A stretch of DNA of 64,000 nt from contig NZ_VLNY01000005.1 in NCBI RefSeq assembly GCF_008297975.1, forward strand, positions 355,195 through 419,194, read 5' to 3'. The first letter of the stretch is position 1. Every line of letters begins with the position of its first letter. The notes beneath the pieces are model-generated. The model was not told the origin of the DNA and made no database searches. It saw only the letters and a list, made by a program, of their open reading frames with translations. Origin of the DNA: Antrihabitans cavernicola (GTDB lineage Bacteria; Actinomycetota; Actinomycetes; Mycobacteriales; Mycobacteriaceae). Position numbers and translations under genes: made by a program. Positions 38,954 through 49,174 of this stretch are shown here, piece after piece.

Positions 38954-39488
38954 CCGGCAACCCTAGAGCGGCACCCGCCCTATCGAAACACTGGATTTCC
39001 AACGCCCGAAATTTGTTTCGTTCGCGTAAATCCAGGGAGCCCCCGATGTCCCTTTCACGTCAATCACAGTCGTATCTCGGGACGAAATACGTCGGAACAA
39101 CATCCGCAATAACTGGCAGCGCGGGAGCGCCGGCTCGTCTCCGCCGCACGCGCCTCACGCAACCGCAGCCGAGCCAAAGAACCGCCACATCGAGCCTGAC
39201 CTGGCATGACAACCCAAATCCGGCTGCGCGACAGCATGTTCCGTCCTTCACAACCTGAACACCGCCACCCCGGGACAATCACAAACGACGCCGAATGTAA
39301 ACGGCCTTTCGGTTAATTCTTGGTGCTGCCTTTATGGAAATTCCCACCGGGCATAACTATTGACTCCATTTCGATATGCGCCCTAATGTTGCTCATCGTC
39401 GAACAAGCACATCGCATCGGCTTTTCGACGACAGCTTTCCAGGCCCAGCACGCTCGACTAACTGCGAGCTCGCACCCAAGGAGTTCAC
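38954..39488. other. 535-base intergenic region carrying the whiB3 promoter
   Basis: No gene is supported here; short frames on both strands lack ribosome sites and family motifs. The base composition near 39290-39400 is richer in A/T than the surroundings. It separates the divergent Rv3415c-like gene and whiB3 and holds the promoter listed separately. Confidence 0.7.
39360..39389 (+). promoter_or_regulatory. sigma-A-type promoter of whiB3
   Basis: TTGACT (39360-39365) and TAATGT (39384-39389), 18 bases apart, match the primary sigma consensus. Transcription from about 39396 would leave a leader of about 90 bases before whiB3. Confidence 0.6.
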
Positions 39489-39782
39489 ATGCCTGCGCCG
39501 ACTCACCTTCCCGGCCCCAATGCCGATATCTGGGACTGGCAGATGCGAGGACTTTGCCGAGGCGTCGATTCATCCGTGTTCTTTCATCCCGATGGCGAGC
39601 GCGGCCGCGCACGCGCCCAGCGCGAAGTTCGGGCCAAAGAAATCTGCAAACAGTGCCCTGTGCTCGCACAGTGCCGCACCCATGCGTTGAGCGTCAGCGA
39701 GCCCTACGGAATCTGGGGCGGTATGTCCGAAACCGAGCGCGAGCTCTACGCTCGCCGCGGACGCCGTCGCATCGCCGTTTGA
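39489..39782 (+). CDS. whiB3: WhiB3-type redox-sensing transcription factor
   Basis: 97 aa. The [4Fe-4S] ligands are C23, C53, C56 and C62 (GLCRGVD; ICKQCPVLAQC). The GIWGGMSETERE turn and a basic YARRGRRRIAV tail for DNA binding follow. WhiB3 proteins bind SigA region 4 and respond to oxygen, NO and redox state. ATG preceded by AGGAG. The order sigD, Rv3415c-like, whiB supports WhiB3 rather than another WhiB. Confidence 0.92.
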   Translation: MPAPTHLPGPNADIWDWQMRGLCRGVDSSVFFHPDGERGRARAQREVRAKEICKQCPVLAQCRTHALSVSEPYGIWGGMSETERELYARRGRRRIAV

Positions 39783-39843
39783 TCGTTCGCGGGGTGCGAG
39801 AAATACCGGATTTTCGGAACTTCTCAATCCTCTCGAGTTCAAC

Positions 39844-39871
39844 CAATCCAACGAGGTAGATGCTCCGAATG
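39844..39871 (+). promoter_or_regulatory. possible SigK promoter of the fasciclin gene
   Basis: CAATCC (39844-39849) and CGAATG (39866-39871) are 16 bases apart and resemble, as I recall it, the mycobacterial SigK pattern CCATCC...CGAATA. The proximity of sigK supports the idea, but the match is imperfect. Confidence 0.4.
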
Positions 39872-39908
39872 CCTTCCTGACAGTGCTTGTACACATTCCA
39901 GGAAGGCA
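39870..39908 (+). repeat. inverted repeat covering the ribosome site of the fasciclin gene
   Basis: TGCCTTCCTG (39870-39879) and CAGGAAGGCA (39899-39908) are perfectly complementary. The right arm contains the AGGAAGG ribosome site eight bases before the ATG. If transcribed it would hide that site; if the -10 box at 39866 is used, the left arm is largely upstream of the transcript and the repeat may be an operator instead. Confidence 0.6.
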
Positions 39909-39914
39909 GTTCCC

Positions 39915-40595
39915 ATGAGGATCAGCGCATCGCGGATTATCGCCATTGCCGCAGTAGCGTCCATCTCGCTTCTCGGTACAGCAGCGTGTTCGTCCGACGA
40001 CAGCTCCGACTCCAGCTCGTCCACGAGCGCAGCGGCAGCGGCCACGAGCGCGTCGTCCGATTCGGCCTCCGCGTCCGCCCCCAGCGGAACTGCCGATCCG
40101 GCTGCCGACCTCGTCGGCCCCGGCTGTGCCGACTACGCCAAGGCCAACCCGTCGGGCGGCGGCTCGGTCGCAGGCATGGCTCAGGATCCGGTTGCGGTCG
40201 CCGCAAGCAACAACCCGCTCCTCAAGACCCTGGTGCAGGCCGTCTCAGGTCAGCTCAACCCCAAGGTCAACTTGGTCGACACCCTCAACGGCGGCCAATT
40301 CACGGTCTTCGCTCCGGTCGACGACGCGTTCGCCAAGATCGATCCGGCAACCATCGACACCTTGAAGACCGATGACGCACTGCTCACCAAGATCCTGACC
40401 TATCACGTGGTTCCGGGTCGTATCGCTCCCAACGCGATCGCCGGCCAGCACCCGACAGTCGAGGGCGGCACCGTCAACGTGACCGGTTCCGGCAACGACC
40501 TCAAGGTCAACGACGCCAACGTCATCTGCGGCGGCGTGACCACGGCAAACGCAACGGTGTACCTCATCGACTCCGTTCTGATGCCTCCGGCCTGA
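39915..40595 (+). CDS. fasciclin-domain lipoprotein (MPT83/MPT70-like)
   Basis: 226 aa. Signal peptide with lipobox LGTAAC, a Ser/Ala-rich linker (about 26-65), then one FAS1 domain: [57 protein letters not shown], and C-terminal [16 protein letters not shown]. Two Cys (GPGC and VICGG) match the disulfide of MPT70/MPT83. Those mycobacterial proteins are the main SigK targets; here the gene lies directly before sigK-rskA, so cis-regulation is likely. Function: surface adhesion or envelope, not proven. Confidence 0.92.
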   Translation: MRISASRIIAIAAVASISLLGTAACSSDDSSDSSSSTSAAAAATSASSDSASASAPSGTADPAADLVGPGCADYAKANPSGGGSVAGMAQDPVAVAASNNPLLKTLVQAVSGQLNPKVNLVDTLNGGQFTVFAPVDDAFAKIDPATIDTLKTDDALLTKILTYHVVPGRIAPNAIAGQHPTVEGGTVNVTGSGNDLKVNDANVICGGVTTANATVYLIDSVLMPPA

Positions 40596-40613
40596 TCCCC
40601 CCTCAGGCCGGTA

Positions 40614-40647
40614 TCGCGGCCGACCCGGGATCCCGGGTCGGCCGCGA
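40614..40647. terminator. perfect 34-base palindrome after the fasciclin gene
   Basis: A 17-bp perfect palindrome centred between 40630 and 40631 (left arm begins TCGCGGCCGACCCGGG), followed by CCTTTTG. It probably terminates the fasciclin transcript, giving sigK its own promoter; part of the transcripts could read through. Confidence 0.85.
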
Positions 40648-40722
40648 CCTCCGCCCTTTTGACAGAGCAACGAACGACCACACAGGCACCAGATCATCCA
40701 TATGAACGGAAGGGGACGGGTA

Positions 40723-41409
40723 ATGGGCGCTACGGTATTCCTTGATGATGCTGATTGGACAGTCCTGACCGCCCCGGGAACGCCGCGTTCGGGACCAAGA
40801 CACTCCCGGGCCGATGCGTCCTGCCCCGCCGACATCAGCCGCGTCGTGTCGACGCGTGATGCCGAAGCAGCCGGCTTGGCCGACCTGCTCACTCGTTCTG
40901 CGACCGGCGACCAAAACGCGTTCGCCGAGCTCTACGACCAGACCTCGTCTCGTGTCTACGGGATGGTGTTGCGAGTGTTGCGCGATCCCGGCTTCGCCGA
41001 AGAGACCACACAGGAGGTCTACCTCCAGGTCTGGAAGACGGCACCCACTTTCGATCCCAACAAGGGCTCGGCGTTGTCCTGGCTGATGACACTGGCGCAC
41101 CGCAGGGCGGTCGACCGGGTGCGATCGGAACAGTCGAACTCCGACCGCGAAGTCGTGTACGAAACTCGCAACCATGTCGGCGAGTTCGATCAGGTGACAG
41201 AAGAAGTGTGGCGTCGATTCGAGCAGCAGGCTGTTTTGGACTGCCTCGATTCGCTCACCGACACGCAGCGCGAATCCGTCGCGCTCGCGTATTACGGCGG
41301 ACGCACCTACCGCGAGGTGGCCACCCACCTCGGCGCGGCTGTGCCCACCGTCAAATCCCGGATCCGTGACGGCCTGAGCCGTCTTCGAGGATGTTTGGGG
41401 GTCGCGTGA
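40723..41409 (+). CDS. sigK: ECF RNA polymerase sigma factor SigK
   Basis: 228 aa. Region 2: ATGDQNAFAELYDQTSSRVYGMVLRVLRDPGFAEETTQEVYLQVWKTAPTFDP with LMTLAHRRAVDRVRSEQS. Region 4: CLDSLTDTQRESVALAYYGGRTYREVATHLGAAVPTVKSRIRDGLSRL. ATG at 40723 is preferred because AGGGGACGGG precedes it; ATG 40702 is in frame. The TGATG junction with rskA and the fasciclin gene upstream identify it as SigK, as at Rv0445c, although in M. tuberculosis the target genes are elsewhere. Confidence 0.92.
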   Translation: MGATVFLDDADWTVLTAPGTPRSGPRHSRADASCPADISRVVSTRDAEAAGLADLLTRSATGDQNAFAELYDQTSSRVYGMVLRVLRDPGFAEETTQEVYLQVWKTAPTFDPNKGSALSWLMTLAHRRAVDRVRSEQSNSDREVVYETRNHVGEFDQVTEEVWRRFEQQAVLDCLDSLTDTQRESVALAYYGGRTYREVATHLGAAVPTVKSRIRDGLSRLRGCLGVA

Positions 41410-42383
41410 TGAACGACGACCAGATCGACCTTGCTCACGGCTACGCACTCGGCATCCTCGATGCCGACGAGCAGCAGGCCGTCCAACGACTCCGCGCCAG
41501 TTCTGCCACCGAGGTCAACCGAGACTTCGAAGACCTGGTTCGGCAGACCAGGGAGACGCTCACGGCGATCAGCTTCGCCACGATCGTCACTCCCCCGGCC
41601 GCTCTGCGTGAACGACTGCTGACCCAGATCGCGTCGGGCCGACCGGACGACGCCGAGCAAACGGTCCAGTTCCAACGCATCGATCCGACTGCTTTCCACG
41701 AGCAAGAACCCCAGCCCTTCCCGGATTCGCAGTCTTTCCAGGACCCGCAGCCGCACCGCGTATTGCCACCGAGCGACACCGACAACCGAACCAACGGCGC
41801 TGCCTACTTCGACACCGCCGGGCCGGCCTCGTTCGATACGGCCGGGCCGGCCTCGTTCGATACGGCCGGGCCGGCCTCCTTCGATACCGCCGGGCCGGTT
41901 TCGATGGATCGGTATCGCGAAGCCAAGAAGAAGCAGCCGCGGTGGAAGCTCGCCGCCGGTTCGATGGCGGCTGCAATCGCGTTGCTGGCGGGCGGTGTGT
42001 TCATCGGCAGCCAGTTCACCGGATCGACGTCGACATCGACTGCCGACCAGGTGATCGCGGCCGGCGACGTCCGCGCAGCCAACTTCCCGGTTGCGGCAGG
42101 CGGTAACGCGACTGCGGTCTTCTCCAAGTCGAAGGACGCGGCAATCCTGTTGATGGACAACGTCGCACCGCCTACCGACGGCAAGGTGTTCCAGATGTGG
42201 TTCATCACCGGCAACAACGCACCGGTGTCGGCAGGCATCCTCGATGCGGCACAGGTGTCACCTGCGTCGTCGACGGTGGTGAAGGGATTGGGCAACGCGA
42301 GCAAGCTCGCGCTGACGGTCGAACCGAGCGGTGGCTCGGCTCAACCGACCACCACGCCGTTCATCGCACTCGATCTCGCCTGA
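41409..42383 (+). CDS. rskA: anti-sigma-K factor RskA
   Basis: 324 aa. The N-terminal anti-sigma domain (DDQIDLAHGYALGILDADEQQAVQRLR) lies in the cytoplasm. Then come a linker with four tandem FDTAGPAS-type octapeptides, a transmembrane helix (LAAGSMAAAIALLAGGVFIGS, about 180-200) and a C-terminal RskA domain outside (AAILLMDNVAPPTDGKVFQMWFI...LALTVEPSGGSAQPTTTP). In mycobacteria, SigK is freed by Rip1-dependent intramembrane proteolysis. The start shares one base with the sigK stop. The repeat-bearing linker is longer than usual. Confidence 0.92.
   Translation: MNDDQIDLAHGYALGILDADEQQAVQRLRASSATEVNRDFEDLVRQTRETLTAISFATIVTPPAALRERLLTQIASGRPDDAEQTVQFQRIDPTAFHEQEPQPFPDSQSFQDPQPHRVLPPSDTDNRTNGAAYFDTAGPASFDTAGPASFDTAGPASFDTAGPVSMDRYREAKKKQPRWKLAAGSMAAAIALLAGGVFIGSQFTGSTSTSTADQVIAAGDVRAANFPVAAGGNATAVFSKSKDAAILLMDNVAPPTDGKVFQMWFITGNNAPVSAGILDAAQVSPASSTVVKGLGNASKLALTVEPSGGSAQPTTTPFIALDLA
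41808..41903 (+). repeat. four 24-bp tandem repeats within rskA
   Basis: Units at 41808, 41832, 41856 and 41880 encode FDTAGPAS three times and FDTAGPVS once. Units 2 and 3 are identical; units 1 and 4 differ by a few bases. In-frame copy change would alter the linker length before the membrane helix without breaking the protein. Confidence 0.95.
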
Positions 42384-42396
42384 GTCATAGAACGAG

Positions 42397-42431
42397 CGAA
42401 GGGCCTCCGGACAGTGTCCGGAGGCCCTTCG
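42397..42431. terminator. bidirectional terminator between rskA and groEL1
   Basis: A perfect 17-bp inverted repeat (CGAAGGGCCTCCGGACA at 42397-42413, complement at 42415-42431) between convergent genes. Confidence 0.9.
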
Positions 42432-42446
42432 TCTGTGTAGCTGGAA

Positions 42447-44072
<1,626 letters not shown>

Positions 44073-44160
44073 CTACTCCTGTATCGGAATGAACGCAGTG
44101 CGCCCCGGGGTCCAGGTTCGGACGCCGGGGCGCGCTGCGTTGGTCAGCTTGCGAGCCGAC

Positions 44161-44460
44161 TTACTTGGTAACGACTGCCAGCACGTCGCGGGCGGACAGG
44201 ATCAGGTACTCCTCGCCGCCGTACTTGATCTCGGTGCCGCCGTACTTGCTGTAGATGACAGTGTCGCCTTCTTTGACGTCGACCGGGATGCGGTCGCCCT
44301 TTTCGGAAACACGGCCCTCGCCCACGGCGATGACGGTGCCCTCCTGGGGCTTCTCCTTGGCCGTGTCGGGGATGACCAGGCCGGAGGCAGTCGTCGTCTC
44401 GGCCTCGTTGGCCTGGACGAGGATCTTGTCCTCGAGCGGCTTGATGTTCACGCTCGCCAC
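44161..44460 (-). CDS. groES: co-chaperonin GroES
   Basis: 99 aa. The protein caps GroEL and is complete: [38 protein letters not shown] with the mobile loop, and [14 protein letters not shown] at the end. GTG at 44460 follows GGAGGG; the frame remains open upstream but is noncoding. The promoter region contains a CIRCE element, and groEL1 follows as the second gene. Confidence 0.96.
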   Translation of the reverse strand: MASVNIKPLEDKILVQANEAETTTASGLVIPDTAKEKPQEGTVIAVGEGRVSEKGDRIPVDVKEGDTVIYSKYGGTEIKYGGEEYLILSARDVLAVVTK

Positions 44461-44825
44461 AGTGAGCCCTCCACTTTCAGGGGTTCTTTTGCCCGAGGCT
44501 GTTCCCCGGGCGTTCGGATTTCGATCACGATGATGACCCTTCGCAAGCACCGTCGTCGCGGGTGCCGGAGCCTGCTCCGTGTCAACTAGCACTCTATACA
44601 TGAGAGTGCCAGCCCTCAAGGGTGGGACCGAGTCGGTTTTGCACGACCGTGACCTGACGGGCGATTCGTACACACCCGCTCACCACTGTCGATGCAAATG
44701 AGTTTCCAATGTGACGTTGGTTTCTGTAACGTTCAGATAACGGAGAATGACAGTATGGTCGAGTAGAGAGCTTTCGCGGCGTATTAAGCGCGGCTCGATC
44801 GCAACGAGACAGCGGGAGGTGGACG
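44461..44825. other. 365-base divergent regulatory region between groES and the Hsp70-like gene
   Basis: No gene seen. On the minus strand it holds the groES leader of about 125 bases, the CIRCE element and, overlapping it, a TTGAGG...TATAGA promoter-like pair for groES. On the plus side there is an A/T-richer stretch (44695-44760) that may carry the promoter of the Hsp70-like gene, but no clear consensus. Confidence 0.6.
44586..44612. promoter_or_regulatory. CIRCE element (HrcA operator) of groES-groEL1
   Basis: CTAGCACTC (44586-44594), nine bases, GAGTGCCAG (44604-44612). The consensus is TTAGCACTC-N9-GAGTGCTAA; 15 of 18 arm positions match. It lies 126 bases before groES and about 214 before the divergent gene. 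Confidence 0.88.
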
Positions 44826-46400
44826 ATGCGAACTGCACTAGGTGTTTCAGCCGGCAGCGAAGTCGTATGCTCGGCGCTGCTCACAACTGCTCAGAACGGC
44901 GCCCAGTCGACCGAGTATCGCGTCATCACGACGGACGACCAGGCCAATACCGATCTCGGCGACCTGGTGGCGTCCTCGATCGAACTGATGACCACGCAGG
45001 TTTCACGCGAAGCGGTGCACCCCAAGGGCATCGCCGTCGCGTACCGAACCAAGGAACAGACTCAATCGATCCGCTCGGCGGTGGGCAGCCAGCGACGCGA
45101 CCTGCAATTGGTCCCAGAATCAGCTGCTGCGTTGGCTTATCTGCGCAACACCGGCGAGGTGGCCCAGTACGGCACCATCGCGCTCGTCGACCTCGGCGCC
45201 CGCGGCCTCACTGTCACCACGATCGACCAGGTGGACGGCACGGTCCTGGACTCGGAGCGCACCACCGACGTCAGCGGCAACGCGATGGACGAACTGGTCT
45301 ACGAGCATCTGCTTGCCGAGCACTACGCAGGCGAGCGGGGTGTCCGCACCAACCGCGGCCAGCTCACCGGTCGGGCTCGTGCGGCGAAAGAACATCTGTC
45401 CACCAACGACGCGGTCACCATCGACCACGTAGCCGGACGACCCCTGCAGCTGACCCGCGAAGACTTCGAGGCCCTGATCGCCGGAGTGGTCGACGAGGCT
45501 GTCATCTTCACGACCGGCATCTTCGACCGCACCCCGGAACGCCGACCGGAAACGGTCGCCGTGATCGGCGGCGGCGCGAACATTCCGTTCGTCAAGAACC
45601 GGCTGCAGGGTGCGCTCGACATTCCAGTGCTCGGACCGCGTGAACCCGAAGCCGTGATCGCCAAAGGCGCAGCGCTGCTGGCCGATTCGGCCGGTCCGCT
45701 GAGCTACCCGGTGGTCAGCCTGGCCGCCGAGGCGCCCGTCGGCACCTTCACCAAGGTCGCAGGCGCGCTGATCGGTGCGTTCGTAGTCGTCGGCCTGATC
45801 GTCGGTTACGGCGTGCAAGCGCTGACGCCCTCCGACAACGATCGCGTCGATCCCGCGGGCACCAGCAATCAGCAAGCCACGAATTCGCTGGTCACCAACG
45901 CACCGACCACCACGCAGGCGCCGGTGGCACCGCACCCGCAGACCGCATCCGGCTTCCCGACGTACGAGTACCCCGCTGCCGAGCCCACCCAGACCGGGCT
46001 CCCGAGCGAGCTCGGACCGTGGCCGACCGTCACCAACCCGGCGCCAGTCGGTACGACGACGACGGCACCCGGAACAACGACGACGACGCGGACACCTGCG
46101 CCGACGTTGCGACCGGACCCCAATCTGCCGCCCGTACAGTGGCCCGAGTTGGAGAAGTGGTTGCCGTTCACCACTACCCCACCGCCGACCACAACGCCGG
46201 ACACCACCGAGCAGCTTTCGCCGAGCCAGCCACCGTCGTCGTCGACGGACCAGAACAGCTCGTCGTCGGCCCCGAGCACGGATACGCGCACGGAAACCTC
46301 GGATCCGTCGGCACAGTCGCAGCCGCGCTCACAGTCGCCGGAGGCCGCCGTCCCGACCAACGGTCAGCTGCCGAACACCGGGTCGTCGGGCAACAACTGA
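44826..46400 (+). CDS. membrane-anchored Hsp70-like ATPase with Pro/Thr-rich exported tail
   Basis: 524 aa. Residues 1-300 have an actin/Hsp70-type fold: VPESAAALAYLRN, phosphate-2 block IALVDLGARGLTVTTI (about 118-133), and adenosine block VAVIGGGANIPFVKNRL (about 245-260). The phosphate-1 region MRTALGVSAGSEVVC lacks the usual Asp-Gly-Thr motif. A transmembrane helix at about 311-333 is followed by an exported tail of about 190 residues rich in Pro, Thr and Ser. Similar architecture is known for mycobacterial P/T-rich proteins such as Rv0312. GGAGGT precedes the ATG. It may be heat-regulated through the shared region with groES. Confidence 0.85.
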   Translation: MRTALGVSAGSEVVCSALLTTAQNGAQSTEYRVITTDDQANTDLGDLVASSIELMTTQVSREAVHPKGIAVAYRTKEQTQSIRSAVGSQRRDLQLVPESAAALAYLRNTGEVAQYGTIALVDLGARGLTVTTIDQVDGTVLDSERTTDVSGNAMDELVYEHLLAEHYAGERGVRTNRGQLTGRARAAKEHLSTNDAVTIDHVAGRPLQLTREDFEALIAGVVDEAVIFTTGIFDRTPERRPETVAVIGGGANIPFVKNRLQGALDIPVLGPREPEAVIAKGAALLADSAGPLSYPVVSLAAEAPVGTFTKVAGALIGAFVVVGLIVGYGVQALTPSDNDRVDPAGTSNQQATNSLVTNAPTTTQAPVAPHPQTASGFPTYEYPAAEPTQTGLPSELGPWPTVTNPAPVGTTTTAPGTTTTTRTPAPTLRPDPNLPPVQWPELEKWLPFTTTPPPTTTPDTTEQLSPSQPPSSSTDQNSSSSAPSTDTRTETSDPSAQSQPRSQSPEAAVPTNGQLPNTGSSGNN

Positions 46401-46420
46401 TCAGGCTGTGACCTGCCTGG

Positions 46421-47461
46421 TCAGACTGTGACCTGACTGGTCGCAACCGACAGTCCCGGATCCGATGCCACCGTCAGCAACGACGGCTGTGCACCGCCCG
46501 CGATCAGATGCGCCCCCAGCGAGGCGATCATCACGCCGTTGTCGGTGCACAGGCGCGGCTTCGGGATGCGCAGCGTCAGGCCCGCGTCCGCGCACCGCTC
46601 CTCCGCCATCGACCTGATGCGAGAATTCGCGGTCGCACCCCCGCCGAGCACCAGGGTGTCGACGCCCAGATCGGTTGCTGCGCGCACCGCCTTCATCGTC
46701 AGCACATCGGCAACGGCTTCCTGGAAGCTGGCGGCGATATCCGGAATCGACAGCGGCTCGCCTGCGCGTTCCTTCGATTCGACATAGCGGGCGACCGCGG
46801 TCTTGAGCCCGGAGAACGAAAAGTCGTAGCGACCGTCGCGGGGACCCGTCATGCCGCGCGGAAAGGCGATGGCCTTCGGATTGCCTTCTTGCGCAGCGAC
46901 ATCCAGTGCGGGACCGCCGGGAAACCCGAGACCGAGCAGGCGCGCGACCTTGTCGAACGCCTCCCCCGCCGCGTCGTCGACCGTGCTACCGAGTTCCACG
47001 ATCGGCTCGGCCAGGTCATGCACATGCAGCAGGTGCGTATGCCCGCCGGACACCAGCAACGCAACGCACGGCGGCATCGGGCCGTGTTCGAGCGTGTCGA
47101 CGGCCACGTGACCGCCCAGATGATTCACCGCGTAGAACGGCACGTCCCAGGCCGCCGCGTAAGCCTTGGCGGCGGCGACGCCGACCAGCAGCGCCCCGGC
47201 GAGCCCTGGTCCGATGGTCACCGCGAGGGCGTCGGGTTTCGCGATACCGGCCGCATCGAGCGCGCGTCGCATCGTCGGCACGATCGCCTCCAGATGGGCA
47301 CGCGACGCGACCTCCGGTACGACGCCACCGAACCTGGCGTGCTGATCGACGCTCGAGGCGACCTCGTCGGCGAGCTGCTTGCAGGTTCGGGTGGTGCCGT
47401 TCCACTCGACGATGCCGACTCCTGTTTCGTCGCAGGAGCTTTCGATTCCCATCACGATCAT
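46421..47461 (-). CDS. tsaD: tRNA N6-threonylcarbamoyladenosine transferase TsaD
   Basis: 346 aa ASKHA-fold protein that transfers threonylcarbamoyl to A37 of ANN-decoding tRNAs with TsaB and Tsa[15 protein letters not shown] is the phosphate block; [18 protein letters not shown] carries the metal-binding His with [23 protein letters not shown] and [14 protein letters not shown] are nucleotide blocks. The start overlaps the rimI stop by four bases. Last gene of the tsaE-tsaB-rimI-tsaD unit, as Rv3419c. Confidence 0.96.
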   Translation of the reverse strand: MIVMGIESSCDETGVGIVEWNGTTRTCKQLADEVASSVDQHARFGGVVPEVASRAHLEAIVPTMRRALDAAGIAKPDALAVTIGPGLAGALLVGVAAAKAYAAAWDVPFYAVNHLGGHVAVDTLEHGPMPPCVALLVSGGHTHLLHVHDLAEPIVELGSTVDDAAGEAFDKVARLLGLGFPGGPALDVAAQEGNPKAIAFPRGMTGPRDGRYDFSFSGLKTAVARYVESKERAGEPLSIPDIAASFQEAVADVLTMKAVRAATDLGVDTLVLGGGATANSRIRSMAEERCADAGLTLRIPKPRLCTDNGVMIASLGAHLIAGGAQPSLLTVASDPGLSVATSQVTV

Positions 47462-47934
47462 GATGTGTATCCCTCGGCAGGTGGTCGTCGCATGGTGTAG
47501 GCGTCGGCGCCGCTGGGCTGGTAATAGCGCACCCGGGTGCCGACGATCTCGAAGTCGCGTGTCAGATAGAGAGTGATGGCCGCCGTATTGTCAGTGCGGA
47601 CTTCGAGAAACACCGGTCCGCCGTGCTCGTCGGTAAACGACAGCAGCCGATCCAGCAGCAATCGACCCGCACCGAGCCGTTGATGGGCAGGATCGACGCC
47701 GATCGTGTGCACCTCCGATTCGCGACCGATCGAACCGCCCAACAACGCGACCCCCGCGTAGCCGATCATCTCGTCGTCAGCATTGCGTGCAGTCAGGTAG
47801 CGATTGTGTTCGCCGGCAAGTTCCGACCGAAATGCGTTGGCGCTCCACGGATCGTCGCCGGGGAACAGTAGGTTCTCCAGCTCCACGCACCGCTCGACAT
47901 CGGCAATCGTCATCGCAACGATCGAGATCGTCAT
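47458..47934 (-). CDS. rimI: ribosomal-protein-alanine N-acetyltransferase RimI
   Basis: 158 aa GNAT acetyltransferase. [21 protein letters not shown] is the family N-terminus, [24 protein letters not shown] the acetyl-CoA loop, and [32 protein letters not shown] the C-terminal block. ATG at 47934 overlaps the tsaB stop (ATGA) and its own stop overlaps tsaD (ATGA). Position between tsaB and tsaD supports RimI rather than another GNAT. Confidence 0.93.
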   Translation of the reverse strand: MTISIVAMTIADVERCVELENLLFPGDDPWSANAFRSELAGEHNRYLTARNADDEMIGYAGVALLGGSIGRESEVHTIGVDPAHQRLGAGRLLLDRLLSFTDEHGGPVFLEVRTDNTAAITLYLTRDFEIVGTRVRYYQPSGADAYTMRRPPAEGYTS

Positions 47935-48575
47935 CGGGCCCGTGCTGCCTGCTCCACCGCGTCCGGGCGTCGAAGATAGAGCGGCACAATCGGTTCCGGT
48001 GCGGCACCGGACAGAATCGCAGCGGCGAGCGGCAGTACCAGGCCCAGTGCCGACGGGCTCTCCACCGGCTCGACGGGCACGTCGAACAGGTCGACGTGCG
48101 ACGGCGACCCGGCAATCACTGCGGCACTTCCCACTTCGAGTGCGCTGGGCTTCTCCACGCCGGGACCGTCGAAGCGAACGCCGTCGCGATAGCGGGCCCA
48201 GTACACCTCTCGGCGGCGAGCGTCGGTGACCACTAACAGTTCCCGGTCCGGACCCACCTGATGCGCGATGGCGTCGAGACTGCAGATCCCGTAGACGGGG
48301 ATGTGCAGCGCATCGGCGAATCCCGCGGCCGTCGCCATGCCGACCCGCAGTCCGGTGAACGGGCCCGGACCGACACCCACCACGACTGCGTCGAGATCGG
48401 CTGGCACCGAACCCGACTCGGCAAGGCATTCCATGATGTGCGGAGTCAGCAGCTCGGCGTGAGCACGAGCATCGACGGTGAGCCGAGTGGCGAGCACGCG
48501 GTGACCCGAATCGTCCAGCGCAACCAGGCCTGCTGTGACCGCGGGTGTCGACGTGTCGACGGCAAGGACCAGCAT
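47931..48575 (-). CDS. tsaB: tRNA threonylcarbamoyladenosine complex dimerisation subunit TsaB
   Basis: 214 aa. LVLAVDTSTPAVTAGLVAL begins an ASKHA fold; VDARAHAELLTPHIMECL and VVGVGPGPFTGLRVGMATAAGFADAL are the TsaB signature. It lacks the metal-binding His of TsaD and acts as its partner. ATG at 48575 (MLVLAVDT) is preferred; a TTG three codons upstream is possible. 21 bases separate it from tsaE. Confidence 0.94.
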   Translation of the reverse strand: MLVLAVDTSTPAVTAGLVALDDSGHRVLATRLTVDARAHAELLTPHIMECLAESGSVPADLDAVVVGVGPGPFTGLRVGMATAAGFADALHIPVYGICSLDAIAHQVGPDRELLVVTDARRREVYWARYRDGVRFDGPGVEKPSALEVGSAAVIAGSPSHVDLFDVPVEPVESPSALGLVLPLAAAILSGAAPEPIVPLYLRRPDAVEQAARAR

Positions 48576-48596
48576 GATCGCCAACGATACCCGCTG

Positions 48597-49115
48597 CTAT
48601 CCGACCCATTCCCAGGTGACGGTGCGTACATCGGATTCCGGCTCGCGGCGCATCCGGACCATCAGGTAGCGCGCGGTGAGGTGCTCCACAAGGCCTTCGC
48701 CCCACTCGACCACCACGACAGCACTGTCCAGGTCGGTGTCCAGGTCCAGCGCGTCGAGTTCGTCGAGCGCCCGCGGACCGGTACCGAGGCGATAGGCGTC
48801 CACATGCACCATCGGCACGGGGGCGTGACCGGAACGCTCCCCAGCCTTGTGCTCGCGGGCGATGATGAAGGTCGGGGACGTCACCCGCCCCCGCACCCCG
48901 AGCCCCGCGGCGATTCCTCTGGTCAGAGCCGTTTTACCCGCCCCCAGCGGACCGTCGAGGATCACCATGTCGCCGGCCTGCAACTCGTCGGCCAGCGCGC
49001 GCCCGAAATCTTCGGTGTCTTCCGTCGTGGGCAGTTCCCGCTCAGCCAATGCCTTCGCTTTCCGCCATCGCGTGTCGAAACCGTTCGAGGGCGACTCTAC
49101 TGCCCGCGTAACCAT
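48597..49115 (-). CDS. tsaE: tRNA threonylcarbamoyladenosine ATPase TsaE
   Basis: 172 aa. P-loop VILDGPLGAGKTALTRGIAAGL, SPTFIIAREHKAG, and VHVDAYRLG and VVVVEWGEGL blocks make a complete TsaE, the ATPase that resets the TsaBD complex. The N-terminal 25 residues are extra. First gene of its operon here; in mycobacteria alr precedes it directly, but here a 5-kb accessory block and a hydrolase gene intervene. Confidence 0.94.
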   Translation of the reverse strand: MVTRAVESPSNGFDTRWRKAKALAERELPTTEDTEDFGRALADELQAGDMVILDGPLGAGKTALTRGIAAGLGVRGRVTSPTFIIAREHKAGERSGHAPVPMVHVDAYRLGTGPRALDELDALDLDTDLDSAVVVVEWGEGLVEHLTARYLMVRMRREPESDVRTVTWEWVG

Positions 49116-49174
49116 GGCTCCTATCTATCGGTACAGCTCCGCAACGGCGCGGACGTAACCGACAAGGACCGACC

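Noticed and set aside
39013..39282. Short open frames on both strands in the gap before whiB3
   Set aside because: They overlap each other, have no ribosome sites and are rich in Arg/Ser/Thr as random GC-rich sequence.
49116..49174. GTAACC before the small secreted gene as a fifth copy of the accessory promoter motif
   Set aside because: The conserved CGCTATC block does not follow at the right distance.
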